DNA of 64,000 nucleotides from Polaribacter batillariae (GCF_017498485.1 NZ_CP071795.1:2232001-2296000), one strand, 5' to 3'; numbered from the stretch's first letter, positions 41,954-52,013 are shown. Numbers and translations: made by a program. The notes: generated by a model from the sequence alone, not told the origin.

Positions 41954-43109
41954 CAAAATGAATATTTTTTTAGACTAATATTTGGTTTTAATTATTATTT
42001 TTCGTAAATTAGACTATTAATTAATTCATTATAAAAAGATGGCATTACCAAAACAAATTATAGTAAAAGAGAGTATTAAAGAATTAAAATCATTACAAAA
42101 AAAGAGCAAAGCTTTATTTATTCCACGACTTAGAATGCTACAAGTCATTAAAGAACATAAAGAGCCACTATCTAAAAACGCTTTAGCTAAATTAGTTGGG
42201 GTAAATCATAACAGTATTCAAAGATGGCGAACGATGTATCTTAATGGTGGTTTAAAAGGACTGCTTGCTCATAAGACCACAGCCTCTGCTCCCTTTATGT
42301 TTACCAAGCAAGAACGAGAGAAAATTTATGCTAAGCTAAGTGATCCCAAATCAGGTATTCGCGGTTATAAAGAATTGTTGATTTGGGTAGAAGAAGAATT
42401 TGGAAAAACAGTGAAATATAATAGTCTTATGGTATTCTGTCGTAATCAATTTGGTACCAAGATAAAAGTAGCTCGTAAATCACATATCAAAAAGGATGCT
42501 AAAGCTGTGGATACTTTTAAAAAAACTTTGGTCGTATTTGCCAACAAGCCGTAAAAGAAAAACGAGATTCTTACAAAAGCATCCATCTTTATTTTCAAGA
42601 TGAGAGTCGTTTTGGGATGTTTACCAAAAATGGGCGCGCTTTAACAGTGAAAGGCGTTAAGCCAATTTGCCCTTTTCAACAGGTGTTTAAATCGACCTAT
42701 CTCTTTGGTGCATTTTCTCCAATTACCGGGGATAAGTTTTTACTGGAATACCCAAACTGTAATGCCGATATTTTTGAGTTGTTTTTGAATGAATTATCCA
42801 AAGAAAATTCAACCGAACTTAAAGTCATGGTAGTGGACAATGCGGCTTTTCATAAGGCTAAGAAAATTAAAATTCCTGATAATATCATCTTAATATTTCA
42901 ACCTCCATACTCTCCAGAAGTAAACCCTGCAGAACAAATATGGGCTTGGTATAAAAGAGCCTTTACAAACAGAATCTATAAATCAATACCACAAATTGTA
43001 GAGTTTATCTCCAATAAATCTGAAAATCTTACTAAAGAATTAGTCAAATCAATTACAAGACAAGAATATATTTTTTCTAATTATTGGACTTTTTAAATAT
43101 TCATTTTGG
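41954..43109 (+). mobile_element. IS630-family element B
   Basis: Bounded by TA at 41952-41953 and 43110-43111. The terminal inverted repeats begin CCAAAATGAATATTT and end AAATATTCATTTTGG. Length is 1156 bp. A detached right end of the same element type lies at 30056-30087, so it has moved at least twice in this region. Confidence 0.9.
42039..43096 (+). CDS. IS630-family transposase (element B), two frames joined by a -1 shift
   Basis: Frame A (42039-42554, 171 residues) encodes the HTH half: NALAKLVGVNHNSIQRWRTM. Frame B is open through at least 42520-43096 and encodes the DDE half: LYFQDESRFGMFTKNGRALT, KVMVVDNAAFHKAKK and IFQPPYSPEVNPAEQIWAWY. The switch falls at an A7 run in DTFKKT near 42520, and a -1 shift restores FKKNFGRICQQAVKEKRDSY. 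Homopolymer slippage is a known way to make IS630 transposases, so this copy is probably functional. Confidence 0.88.
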
Positions 43110-43122
43110 TATTAGATATATA

Positions 43123-44136
43123 TTATGCTGATACAGCTAACCTATTTTTCTTTTTATAGTTACTTGGCGAACAGTTAAACATTTCTCTAAATTTTTTCGA
43201 GAAATAACTACGACTAGAAAAACCTAAACTATACACAATTTCAGAAATACTTAAATCGGTATTTACAATTAACTCTTCCGATCTTTTTAAACGTACAGTT
43301 CTTACATATTCGCAAACCGTTAAACCGTGCATTAATTTAAAACCTTCTTGCACTTTTGCCGCAGTTAAACCAATTTTACGAGTTAAAACGTTTACTCTAT
43401 GGTCCATATCTGGATAGTTGTTTATGTAATCTGTTAGTTCTTTTATCAACTCCATTTCGCTTTTTGTTAACGAAGAAGAAGCCATTTCTGGGTTTTTTAA
43501 ATCTTTTTTATGTTGTTCGATTTCTAAAGCTAAAATTAAATTAACAATTCCTTTTGTTAATAAAGCTTTTACAACGCCTTCATTATCAATCGCTCTTAAT
43601 TGTTTAATGTTTTCTGCAATTTTTAAGTTATAAGAACCTAAATAAATATAATCTTCTGTTTTATTTGTTATAAAAGCCTCTTTTAAAGTTGTATTAATCG
43701 AAGAGGTTCTTTTTTTAAGTGCTGTATTTACAGAAATAATGGTTGTATTTGTTTCTACGCCTTCAAACAAAGTAATTGTATTTTTTTCTGAAACTACGTT
43801 AGAAATAATACTTGTTTGAAAAGTCTCAATTGTATTTATTGCCTCTTTTTTCTCGAAAGAATGCGAAATTTTTCCTTTAGAACAGTACACAAAATTAATG
43901 TGCGAACCTGCATTAGAATCTATACTAATTTGTATATCTTTTTTAGCATTTATACTAAACTCTAATAAACTAATACCATCTTCTAAGCGAATAGAACGAA
44001 TAGTACCATTACCTATTTTATTATTTAGAGTAAGAATATTTTCTCCTGCAGTAACGCTTAGCTTGCCCCCAATTTCTTTTTGTAACTTATTAAAGAATAA
44101 ATTTAAGCCCTTTAATTTAGAATTTACAGTAATCAT
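43123..44136 (-). CDS. AraC-family transcriptional regulator
   Basis: A 337-residue regulator. Residues 1-230 form a ligand or sensory region with no recognised fold. The C-terminal 100 residues contain the two AraC helix-turn-helix motifs: VNVLTRKIGLTAAKVQEGFK and LSISEIVYSLGFSSRSYFSK followed by KFREMFNCSPSNYKK. It probably activates genes in response to an unknown signal. It is separated from neighbours by element B on one side and a long gene-free region on the other, so its targets are not evident. Confidence 0.9.
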   Translation of the reverse strand: MITVNSKLKGLNLFFNKLQKEIGGKLSVTAGENILTLNNKIGNGTIRSIRLEDGISLLEFSINAKKDIQISIDSNAGSHINFVYCSKGKISHSFEKKEAINTIETFQTSIISNVVSEKNTITLFEGVETNTTIISVNTALKKRTSSINTTLKEAFITNKTEDYIYLGSYNLKIAENIKQLRAIDNEGVVKALLTKGIVNLILALEIEQHKKDLKNPEMASSSLTKSEMELIKELTDYINNYPDMDHRVNVLTRKIGLTAAKVQEGFKLMHGLTVCEYVRTVRLKRSEELIVNTDLSISEIVYSLGFSSRSYFSKKFREMFNCSPSNYKKKNRLAVSA

Positions 44137-44714
44137 AATTGGTTGGTTTTTTAAGATTGATATTTTTTTTCTTTTTTAAGTTTTTTTAATCAAATTAAAT
44201 TTTGTTTAACTTGCACTTAAAATGATACTACAAAGAAACAACCATAAACGACTTTTTTTGTTACACAATTTTTTCTTTTTGTTATATGATTTTATTTTGA
44301 TTAATTATAATATTGATTTTCAGTAAATTAACTTTATTTTTTAAGTTATGTATTTCTTTCAGCTAGAAATTATATAAGATATGAAAGAAATTGTGTAAAT
44401 AATTTTGTTTCATTTATTTTTGAATTCGCCTAAACATAAGATTAAATTTACCTATAATATTAAAGCGATAAAAAAATGAAGCTTTTTTTATAAGTGTAAA
44501 TACGGTAAAGGTAAACTTTAATAATAGCTTAAATTTCTCTTGTTTAGACTGCATAAATTATTTGCATAATCTTCATAAAAAATAATGTAAGCTGTTTTTA
44601 TTTGCTAACTTTGAGTATTTAAACTATGAATTAACCATACACAAACTCGTTAGGAACAATACGAAAAACATCCAGAAACGAGACAAATTTCGTAGATTTG
44701 AAAAAAAGAATCGA
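44137..44714. other. Gene-free region between the AraC gene and the restriction-modification pair
   Basis: No gene is seen on either strand in 578 bp of very A/T-rich DNA. It should hold the AraC promoter near 44150. Near its right end is CGTTAGGAACAATACG (44648-44663), which resembles the left arms of the cassettes at 11.9-15.4 kb. Confidence 0.5.
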
Positions 44715-45680
44715 ATGTACAAAACATCTGAAATAATAGCAGAATACGGAATAAATGAAAGCCGACTTAAAGAATACATAATTCAACAAAATATTCCTCT
44801 CGTAAATGAAGAGGAAATATCAAAAAAATACTTTCAAACAATCCTGTCTTTTATTGAAAAAACAGAAGATAGAATTGAGAAGAGATTAAAAAAAGCAGAA
44901 GCTACTTTTAAATATAATTCAGAAAATAATAAAGTATCCATCTATCAAGATGATGCCATTTCATTTCTAAAAAAACTTCCTTCAAATAGTGTTGATATCA
45001 TTGCTACTGACCCAGCTTATTCTGGAATGAACGACAAGTTACAACTTGGAAAAGGAAGAATCGTTGGAAAATACGCTGATAAAGGAAAAGAAAATGGAAA
45101 ATGGTTTGGAGAATTTGAAGACAGCGAAGAAAACTACAACGAATTCTTATCTGAATGCAAAAGAGTTTTAAAAAAATCTACTGGACATATTTATATAATG
45201 TTCGATTCTTACTCACTTTTAAGTCTCGGAAATGTAGTTAGAAATCACTTTGACGTAAAAAACTTAATCACTTGGGATAAAGTAAATATTGGAATGGGGC
45301 ATTATTTCAGAAGAAGACACGAATATGTAATTTTTGCTACTAATGGTAATACCAGAAAAATAAGAAATAGAAAATTTCCTGATGTTTGGCGTTTTAAGAG
45401 AATACATAGTTCAAAATATCCAACTCAAAAACCTGTAGAGGTTTTTCAAGCAATGATACACGCTAGTTCAGAAGAGGGGTTTACTGTATGCGACCCTTTT
45501 TTAGGAAGTGCTTCATCTGCAATAGCATCAATAAAAAATAATTGTAATTTTATAGGGTGTGACATATCTGGCAAATCTATAGAAATGTCATCTTCAAGGA
45601 TATTTGAATATTTAAATTCAGGAAAAGATAATTTGCAAACAAAATCAATGGCAATTGATGATAAAATCTTCTGGGAATAA
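44715..45680 (+). CDS. Type II DNA methyltransferase (beta-class, amino-methylating)
   Basis: A 321-residue adenine-N6 or cytosine-N4 methyltransferase. The catalytic DPAY motif is at residues 99-102 (IIATDPAYSGMND), and the SAM-binding motif DPFLGSAS is at 260-267, preceded by YPTQKPVEVFQAMI. Motif IV before motif I gives the beta order. An N-terminal helical region (MYKTSEIIAEYGINESRLKE) may help DNA recognition. It protects the site cut by the endonuclease encoded 2 bp downstream. Only one methyltransferase is present, although the partner appears to recognise an asymmetric site. Confidence 0.9.
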   Translation: MYKTSEIIAEYGINESRLKEYIIQQNIPLVNEEEISKKYFQTILSFIEKTEDRIEKRLKKAEATFKYNSENNKVSIYQDDAISFLKKLPSNSVDIIATDPAYSGMNDKLQLGKGRIVGKYADKGKENGKWFGEFEDSEENYNEFLSECKRVLKKSTGHIYIMFDSYSLLSLGNVVRNHFDVKNLITWDKVNIGMGHYFRRRHEYVIFATNGNTRKIRNRKFPDVWRFKRIHSSKYPTQKPVEVFQAMIHASSEEGFTVCDPFLGSASSAIASIKNNCNFIGCDISGKSIEMSSSRIFEYLNSGKDNLQTKSMAIDDKIFWE

Positions 45681-45682
45681 AT

Positions 45683-47365
45683 ATGGGAAGTTTATCAAAA
45701 GTTAAAGCATTATTCGGTTTTACATCACCAAGAACTTTAGAAAAAATTATTCCAGAAATTGAATTACTAACTAGTTCCTTTTCAGGTAAAAAATGGACTG
45801 GTAATTCGGAGCTACAAGCCGATTTTTTTGGCTCCTTATATAAATCAGAATTTTATGAAGGCGAAAGTTATCCTGCTGACCCTGCATTTGCTGCGAGAGA
45901 TAGAATTACAAGAGCACCAAAAGCATTTGGCTTTGTTGATTTAAAACCTGAAATTAAAATCACGGAAGCTGGAAAATTATTACTTACAGGAAAAAGAGAA
46001 GATGAAATATTTACAAGGCAAATGTTAAAGTTTCAACTCCCTTCACCTTATCATACACAATCTAAATCTCTTGAATTTTCAGTAAAACCTTACCTCGAAC
46101 TATTAAGGCTAGTTAAAGAACTCGAAAGTCTATCTAAAACAGAAATTGCATTGTTCTTTTCGCAACTAACAAACTACAAAGATTTTGATAAGATTGTTGA
46201 AAAAATTATTAATTTCCGCGAGGGTTCAAAGTCTTTTAAAGGCAGTCGTAAAATGTACGTTGCAGAATGTTTTAAAAAAGAAGTGTTAGAAGTTTTTCAA
46301 CAAGAAGTACAAGACAAAAACTTAAAAACTAGGGAAAGTTCTAACATCTCTTTACAAAAGTTTATAAAAACTAAAAGCTCAAATATGAAAGACTATGCTG
46401 ATGCTTTTGTCAGGTATATTCGAGCTACAGAGTTAATTACTTTTCAAAAAAGAACCTTTAGGTTGGTAATTTTACCTCAAAAAATTGAGGAAGTAAATTA
46501 CATTTTAAAAGAAACTGATAGAAAACCTTTGGTTTTTAAAAATGTATCAAATTTTAAAAAACATTTATTTAATCCATTTTCAGTCAAATTATTATCAGAT
46601 AATAAAGACCTTTTAATTAATAAAATAGAAAAATTAGGTCTTACTGAATTTGATAAAACAGCATCAATTGAAGAACTTAAAGATATTTTAGAAAATCTTG
46701 AAATTAGTGTTAAATCAAAAAATATTGAAGAAAAGAAGCGTAAACTAAAAGATTACAAAGAATTGCCCGATATTCTTGAAGTTTTTAAACAAATAAAGAA
46801 AAAAGAGGTTCCAGATGCACCTCTGTTTCTTGAGTGGAATGTATGGAGAGCTTTAGTTATGCTCAATTATGCAAAAAGAGTGGATGGCAATTTTGTTATG
46901 GATATCGATGGAATGCCATTGAATCATGCGCCAGGTCAAAAATCTGACATCGAATCGGAATTTGCAGATTTTGGTTTAATTACAGAAGTAACAATGTCTG
47001 GGGGTAATACTCAATATAAAATGGAAAGCGAATCTGTGCCAAGGCATTTTGGAAAAGCCAAAGAAAGTTTTAACAAAGAAATGTATTGTTTATTTATTGC
47101 CCCCAAAATAAGTGAAGGAACTCTAGCACACTATTTTAATTTAAACCGCTTCAACACAAAACTGTATGGAGGTAAAACTAAAATTATTCCGCTAACTATC
47201 GATCAATTTATTGAATTTGTAAAAACAGGAATAGAAAATAAATTTAATAATCCAGAAAAGCTAAAAAACTGGCTGGAAAAGCAATGGCAAAACAATCAAG
47301 AAATGGAAGATGAAAGTATTTGGAGTGAAAATATTGAAAAAAGCATCTTAAAATGGGCGTCCTAA
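45683..47365 (+). CDS. AlwI-family type II restriction endonuclease
   Basis: A 560-residue protein resembling the AlwI/N.BstNBI/PleI family of type IIS enzymes. N-terminal two-thirds: DNA recognition, including winged-helix-like KFQLPSPYHTQSKSLEFSVK. C-terminal third: a PD-(D/E)xK-like nuclease core, seen as LFLEWNVWRALVMLNYAKRV and then SDIESEFADFGLITEVTMSG, with Asp422, Glu424 and Glu435 as candidate metal ligands. It would cut foreign DNA a few bases from an asymmetric 5-bp site. It follows its methyltransferase by 2 bp. Its exact specificity is not readable from sequence. Confidence 0.8.
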   Translation: MGSLSKVKALFGFTSPRTLEKIIPEIELLTSSFSGKKWTGNSELQADFFGSLYKSEFYEGESYPADPAFAARDRITRAPKAFGFVDLKPEIKITEAGKLLLTGKREDEIFTRQMLKFQLPSPYHTQSKSLEFSVKPYLELLRLVKELESLSKTEIALFFSQLTNYKDFDKIVEKIINFREGSKSFKGSRKMYVAECFKKEVLEVFQQEVQDKNLKTRESSNISLQKFIKTKSSNMKDYADAFVRYIRATELITFQKRTFRLVILPQKIEEVNYILKETDRKPLVFKNVSNFKKHLFNPFSVKLLSDNKDLLINKIEKLGLTEFDKTASIEELKDILENLEISVKSKNIEEKKRKLKDYKELPDILEVFKQIKKKEVPDAPLFLEWNVWRALVMLNYAKRVDGNFVMDIDGMPLNHAPGQKSDIESEFADFGLITEVTMSGGNTQYKMESESVPRHFGKAKESFNKEMYCLFIAPKISEGTLAHYFNLNRFNTKLYGGKTKIIPLTIDQFIEFVKTGIENKFNNPEKLKNWLEKQWQNNQEMEDESIWSENIEKSILKWAS

Positions 47366-47460
47366 AAATAAGTATTGTGCCCAAGAACAAACCATTCAAA
47401 AAAAACCCGAAAATTTTTATGTACGAGTTTTTATATCATTTACCATCAATTTTTAGAATT

Positions 47461-48510
47461 TTATTTGCCTTTTAAAGCATTCCAACCTTGGGCTTTCAGT
47501 TCAATTTCTTGGTTGGCTCTAGTTACCAAATTTAAACCTTGGTTTTGGGCAGTAATGTGTCCAACAATAGAAAAATTCGGATTTCCCTTTATTTTTTCAA
47601 AATCGGTAATTGGCACCGTAAATAAAAGTTCGTAATCTTCGCCACCACTTAAAGCAACCATGGTAGAATCTAACTCAAATTCTTCGCAAGCAGAAATTAC
47701 TTGTGGGTCTAAAGGCAATTTTTCTTCATAAATCTTACAGCCTACTTTGCTTTGTGTGCAAATATGAAAAAGTTCCGAAGAAAGTCCGTCAGAAATATCA
47801 ATCATCGCAGTCGGTTTTACACCCAATTCCTTTAAAATTAAGGGAACATCTTTGCGAGCTTCTGGTTTTAACTGGCGTTCAATTAAATAAGTATAATTGT
47901 CTAAATCTGGCTGATTGTTTGGGTTTACTTTAAAAACTTGCTTCTCTCTTTCTAAGACCTGTAAACCTAAATAAGCAGCACCTAAATCTCCAGAAACCAC
48001 AATTAAATCGGTTTCTTTTGCGCCATTTCTATATACAACATCTGCTTTATTCGCTTTTCCAATTGCGGTTATAGAAATTAACATTCCTTTGGTAGAAGAA
48101 GTCGTATCTCCACCAATTAAATCGACCTTATAAGTACTGCAAGCCAACTGAATACCAGCATACAACTCTTCAATAGCTTCTAAAGAAAAACGGTTAGAAA
48201 CTGCAATTGAAACTGTAATTTGCTCTGCAACTCCATTCATTGCATACACGTCAGACAAGTTTGCCATTACAGCCTTATAACCTAAATGTTTTAACGGCAT
48301 GTAACTCAAATCGAAATGCACACCTTCAATCAACAAATCTGTAGTAACCAAAGTTTGTTTTTCAGAAGCCTCTAAAACTGCAGCATCGTCTCCAACCGCT
48401 TTTATGGTTGATGCATTTTCAACTTTAAAATACTGCGTAATATGGTTTATCAAGCCAAACTCTCCAAGTTCTGCCAACGATGTTTTCTGTGGGTTTTTAT
48501 CTTCTAACAT
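47461..48510 (-). CDS. thiL: Thiamine-monophosphate kinase
   Basis: A 349-residue ThiL of usual length. The N-terminal ATP/Mg segment is IKAVGDDAAVLEASEKQTLV followed by TTDLLIEGVHFDL. GKYKAVMANLSDVYAMNG-type sequence (YKAVMANLSDVYAMNG) and LIGGDTTSSTKGMLISI carry the aspartates that bind metal. The C-terminal part has AMIDISDGLSSELFHIC and VALSGGEDYELLFTVP. It phosphorylates thiamine monophosphate to the active cofactor TPP. It is a single gene, convergent with the restriction endonuclease. Confidence 0.95.
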   Translation of the reverse strand: MLEDKNPQKTSLAELGEFGLINHITQYFKVENASTIKAVGDDAAVLEASEKQTLVTTDLLIEGVHFDLSYMPLKHLGYKAVMANLSDVYAMNGVAEQITVSIAVSNRFSLEAIEELYAGIQLACSTYKVDLIGGDTTSSTKGMLISITAIGKANKADVVYRNGAKETDLIVVSGDLGAAYLGLQVLEREKQVFKVNPNNQPDLDNYTYLIERQLKPEARKDVPLILKELGVKPTAMIDISDGLSSELFHICTQSKVGCKIYEEKLPLDPQVISACEEFELDSTMVALSGGEDYELLFTVPITDFEKIKGNPNFSIVGHITAQNQGLNLVTRANQEIELKAQGWNALKGK

Positions 48511-48714
48511 TTTGCAAAGATAATTACAATAAAAAAGAATATAGAATTACTTTAACAGAGATCTCTAAATAATTTGTTACAATATGTTTATTTTTGTTGG
48601 TAAGAAAAGTTTCGAACCTAAATAAATCTTCTTAAAACACAATTCGAAATACTAAAAAAATATAATTTCGTTATCATTAATATAAATCTACATAGATTTT
48701 TTAAAAAATAAATT

Positions 48715-49929
48715 ATGATGAAAAAAATTCTCTTCCTTTTAATATTAATCGTATGTAGTTGTACCAAAAAAGATGTTTTTGAAGCAGATAGACAAATAAT
48801 TATAAATCCTGCTATAAAATGCGAAAATGGTTTTGCTGGCGACTATCCTTGTAACGATTACGATTTATTAACACATATTTCTTTAGAAGAAATTGCAGGC
48901 GAAAACACAGTTGGTAACGATAGTTGGGGTTGGGTAGATCCTTCAACCAATAAAGAGTATGCATTGGTTGGTACAAATAAAGGAGTTTCTTTTATCGATA
49001 TTACAGATCCTGCAAGAGCAGTTGTTTTAGGGTTTTTAAAAACAAGAACAGAAAACAGTTCTTGGAGAGATATAAAAGTGTACAAAAATGTAGCATATAT
49101 TGTAAGTGAAGCCGAAAATCATGGAATGCAAATTTTTAACTTAGATAGACTAGGTAAAGTTATAAATGCACCAGTAGAATTTACGGCAGATAGAGAATAT
49201 ACCGAATTTGGAAGCGCACATAACATCGTTATTAACGAAGAAAGTGGTTTTGGATACGCTGTTGGTACAAAAACTTTTGCTGGTGGACCTCATTTTATGG
49301 ATTTAAACAATCCTTTTCAAGTAAAAGCCGCAGGTGGTTTTGAGCAAAGTGCCTATTCACACGATGCACAAGTAGTAACTTATAATGGTCCAGATTTAGA
49401 TTATACAGGAAAAGAAATTCTTATTGGAAGTAACGAAAACGAAGTGGTAATTGTAGATGTTACAGATAAAGAAAACCCAACTAAAATTTCTGCCATTAGT
49501 TATCCGAATATTGGTTACACACACCAAGGTTGGTTTACAGAAAATCTTAAATATTTTATTTTAGGAGACGAGTTAGACGAGCAAGATAAAGGAACAAATA
49601 CAAGAACTATTATTTTCGATTTTACAGATTTAGACAATCCGCTTTTACATTTCGAGTATTTAGGAAAATCTGCAGCTATCGATCATAATGGTTATGTAAA
49701 GGGCAACTTATTTTTTCAAGCAAACTATACAGCAGGTGTTCGAATTATAGATATTTCAAATATCGATAATAAACTATTTACGGAGGTTGGTTTTTTCGAC
49801 ACCTATCCAGAAAACGACAACACCGCTTTTAATGGTGCTTGGAATGTGTACCCATACTTACCAAGTGGAAATATTATTATTAGCGATATAAATCGTGGTC
49901 TGTTTGTAATTCGAAAAAGCAAAACCTAA
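48715..49929 (+). CDS. Choice-of-anchor B family surface lipoprotein (LVIVD repeats)
   Basis: A 404-residue lipoprotein (MMKKILFLLLILIVCSCTKK, Cys at the lipobox). The mature protein has a conserved opening CENGFAGDYPCNDYDLLTHI and LVIVD-type propeller repeats such as KGVSFIDITDPARAVVLGFL, GMQIFNLDRLG and AGVRIIDISNIDNK. It is known as the choice-of-anchor B family, found in bacteria with varied surface anchors. The function is not established. It begins a rightward set with another repeat lipoprotein, MbnP and a di-haem peroxidase, suggesting a surface metal or redox role. Confidence 0.88.
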   Translation: MMKKILFLLILIVCSCTKKDVFEADRQIIINPAIKCENGFAGDYPCNDYDLLTHISLEEIAGENTVGNDSWGWVDPSTNKEYALVGTNKGVSFIDITDPARAVVLGFLKTRTENSSWRDIKVYKNVAYIVSEAENHGMQIFNLDRLGKVINAPVEFTADREYTEFGSAHNIVINEESGFGYAVGTKTFAGGPHFMDLNNPFQVKAAGGFEQSAYSHDAQVVTYNGPDLDYTGKEILIGSNENEVVIVDVTDKENPTKISAISYPNIGYTHQGWFTENLKYFILGDELDEQDKGTNTRTIIFDFTDLDNPLLHFEYLGKSAAIDHNGYVKGNLFFQANYTAGVRIIDISNIDNKLFTEVGFFDTYPENDNTAFNGAWNVYPYLPSGNIIISDINRGLFVIRKSKT

Positions 49930-49935
49930 TATATT

Positions 49936-51279
49936 TTGAAAAATAGTTTACTAATTTTTATCTGTTTCTCGTTTTTTAATTGTTCTAAAGATGATTGTAT
50001 TACATTTAAAAACACCAAAAATTCAGTTCAAGAAATTAAAGTAAAAACTCTAGGTGGCACTAAAAACGATGTTGCAAATACAGTTGCAAAAACAATTGAT
50101 GGTGGCTATATTCTTGCAGGTTATACCCAAAGTAACAATGGCGATGTTACTACAAAAACAAACGAATCTTTCGATTTTTGGGTGTTAAAATTTTCTGCAG
50201 ACAGTGTTTTAGAATGGCAAAAAAACTTTGGTGGCTCCGAAGACGATAGAGCCGCAGACATCATTCAAACAAAAGACGGTGGTTTTGCCATTTTGGGCTA
50301 CACCAAAAGTTTAGATGGTAACGTAACTTCCAATGCAGGTTTTCAAGATTTTTGGTTGATTAAAATTTCTTCAACAGGAAACCTTCTTTGGCAAAAAAAC
50401 TACGGTTTTTCTGGTGCAGATTATGGAACTTCTTTATTACAAACAAACGATAATGGTTTTCTAATTACAGGCGTTTTAGATGTTTCTGCTTCTGGAGGCC
50501 AAGGAAACTCAAAAACCAGAGTAAAAAAACACGCAGGTGGCGATTATTGGGCAATAAAAACAGATCCATCAGGTGTTTTAGAGTGGAGTAAATATTATGG
50601 AGGCTCGTTTACAGACACCCCTTTAGGAGTCGTAAAAACGGCTGATAATGGTTATATTTTAGCGGGTTCATCCGATAGCAACGACTTTAACATTAAAAAT
50701 AACAAAGGAACGTACGATTTTTGGGTAATAAAAATTTCTAAAACCGGAGAGTTACTTTGGGAGAAAAGTTTTGGCGGTTCCGAAATTGATGAAGCAAGAG
50801 CAATTGTAGCCACAAACGATGGTAATTTTATGGTTGTTGGCGACACCAGAAGCTCAAACAAAGATGTTACTATAAATAAGGGTGCCGCAGATGTTTGGAT
50901 GGTAAAAATCTCTCCAAACGGAAAAATTATTTGGGAAAAAACCATTGGGGGAAGCAATTTCGATGTTGCAAGAGCTATTTACAAAACCCAAGATAATGGC
51001 TTTGTTATTGCAGGAAGTTCTAGAAGCTTAGACAATGGCTTTTCTAATAACGGACAAAACGATGCCCTTATTTTAAAGGTTGATAAAAACGGAAAATTAC
51101 TGTGGCAAAAAACGGTTGGTGGTACAAAAATTGATTTTTTATATGATGTAGTAGAGCTAAATAATAGATCTATTATTGCTGTTGGAGAAAGTAGTAGTTC
51201 CGATTTAGAAATCTCTGAAAATAAAGGATTTACAGATATTTTGGTAATTCAAATTAATGAAAAAAATGAAAAAATATAG
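49936..51279 (+). CDS. Repeat lipoprotein with propeller-like DGGY/FWVLK motifs
   Basis: A 447-residue protein starting at a TTG 6 bp after the previous stop; no closer ATG preserves the lipoprotein signal (KNSLLIFICFSFFNCSKDD). It has about seven ~55-residue repeats with the pattern DGGYILAGYTQSNNGDV, DFWVLKF, G.L.WQKNFGGSEDDRA. These form a likely beta-propeller. Similar proteins occur widely in Bacteroidota, often as type IX-exported or lipid-anchored surface proteins. It overlaps the next gene (MbnP-like) by 23 bases. Function unknown. Confidence 0.83.
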   Translation: MKNSLLIFICFSFFNCSKDDCITFKNTKNSVQEIKVKTLGGTKNDVANTVAKTIDGGYILAGYTQSNNGDVTTKTNESFDFWVLKFSADSVLEWQKNFGGSEDDRAADIIQTKDGGFAILGYTKSLDGNVTSNAGFQDFWLIKISSTGNLLWQKNYGFSGADYGTSLLQTNDNGFLITGVLDVSASGGQGNSKTRVKKHAGGDYWAIKTDPSGVLEWSKYYGGSFTDTPLGVVKTADNGYILAGSSDSNDFNIKNNKGTYDFWVIKISKTGELLWEKSFGGSEIDEARAIVATNDGNFMVVGDTRSSNKDVTINKGAADVWMVKISPNGKIIWEKTIGGSNFDVARAIYKTQDNGFVIAGSSRSLDNGFSNNGQNDALILKVDKNGKLLWQKTVGGTKIDFLYDVVELNNRSIIAVGESSSSDLEISENKGFTDILVIQINEKNEKI

Positions 51280-52012
51280 TATTTTATTAGTCGTAATTTT
51301 AATTGCCTTTAATAGTTGTAAAGAAATCGATTGTTGTGTAAGCCCACCTTTTATCAACTTAAAATTTACACACAATTGGAACGGAATTCCAATAACAAAT
51401 GAAGATTTTAGTGCACTAAAATTTACAAACGAAAATGGCGAAAAACTAAGCATCGAAAAATTGCGATACCTAATTTCTAACATCAACCTTATGGATTCTA
51501 AAAACTATACTTTGGTAGATGTTGGCGAAAATACGGGTACCGAAATTAGTATTTTAGACGTAAAAAATGGAACTTACAACCTTTCTTTTCGTTTTGGTTT
51601 TGCTAATGAAGACAATAAAGATGGCGAATATCAATTTTTAAATTCTGTAAATTTTAATGTACCTGCTATGTTGGGTGGAGGATATCATTTTATGCAATTT
51701 GATGGAAAATACATAGACGATAACAACCAAGAAGCAGGCTTTAATTATCATACAATTAGAGCTGTTGATAGAACAAATCTTACCGATTTAAAGTTCGAAG
51801 ACACTTCGTTTGAAGTAAATTTAGGAAAAGTAGAAATAAAAAACAATACCGAAATTGAAATTAAGGTAAACATCGCAGAATGGTTTAAAAACCCCAATTT
51901 GTGGAATTTAAACGAATTAAATACTAATTTAATGGGCAATTTCGAAGCCCAAAAAATGATGAATGCAAACGGAAAGTCGGTTTTTTCTTTGGGAAAAGTA
52001 GTCAATAAATAA
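51257..52012 (+). CDS. MbnP-like copper-binding family lipoprotein
   Basis: A 251-residue lipoprotein (KKYSILLVVILIAFNSCKEID, lipobox Cys). The mature protein matches the MbnP-like pattern: PFINLKFTHNWNGIPITNED, LSIEKLRYLISNINLMDS, then NGTYNLSFRFGFANEDNKDG and AMLGGGYHFMQFDGKY. In methanotrophs MbnP is processed by the MauG-like enzyme MbnH, which converts a Trp to kynurenine and creates a copper site. A di-haem peroxidase gene follows 93 bp downstream, giving the same pair here. Whether the Trp in THNWNG is the modified one is not known. Confidence 0.82.
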   Translation: MKKMKKYSILLVVILIAFNSCKEIDCCVSPPFINLKFTHNWNGIPITNEDFSALKFTNENGEKLSIEKLRYLISNINLMDSKNYTLVDVGENTGTEISILDVKNGTYNLSFRFGFANEDNKDGEYQFLNSVNFNVPAMLGGGYHFMQFDGKYIDDNNQEAGFNYHTIRAVDRTNLTDLKFEDTSFEVNLGKVEIKNNTEIEIKVNIAEWFKNPNLWNLNELNTNLMGNFEAQKMMNANGKSVFSLGKVVNK

Positions 52013-52013
52013 A

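Noticed and set aside
47375..47635. An 86-codon plus-strand frame
   Set aside because: It is a shadow of thiL on the opposite strand.
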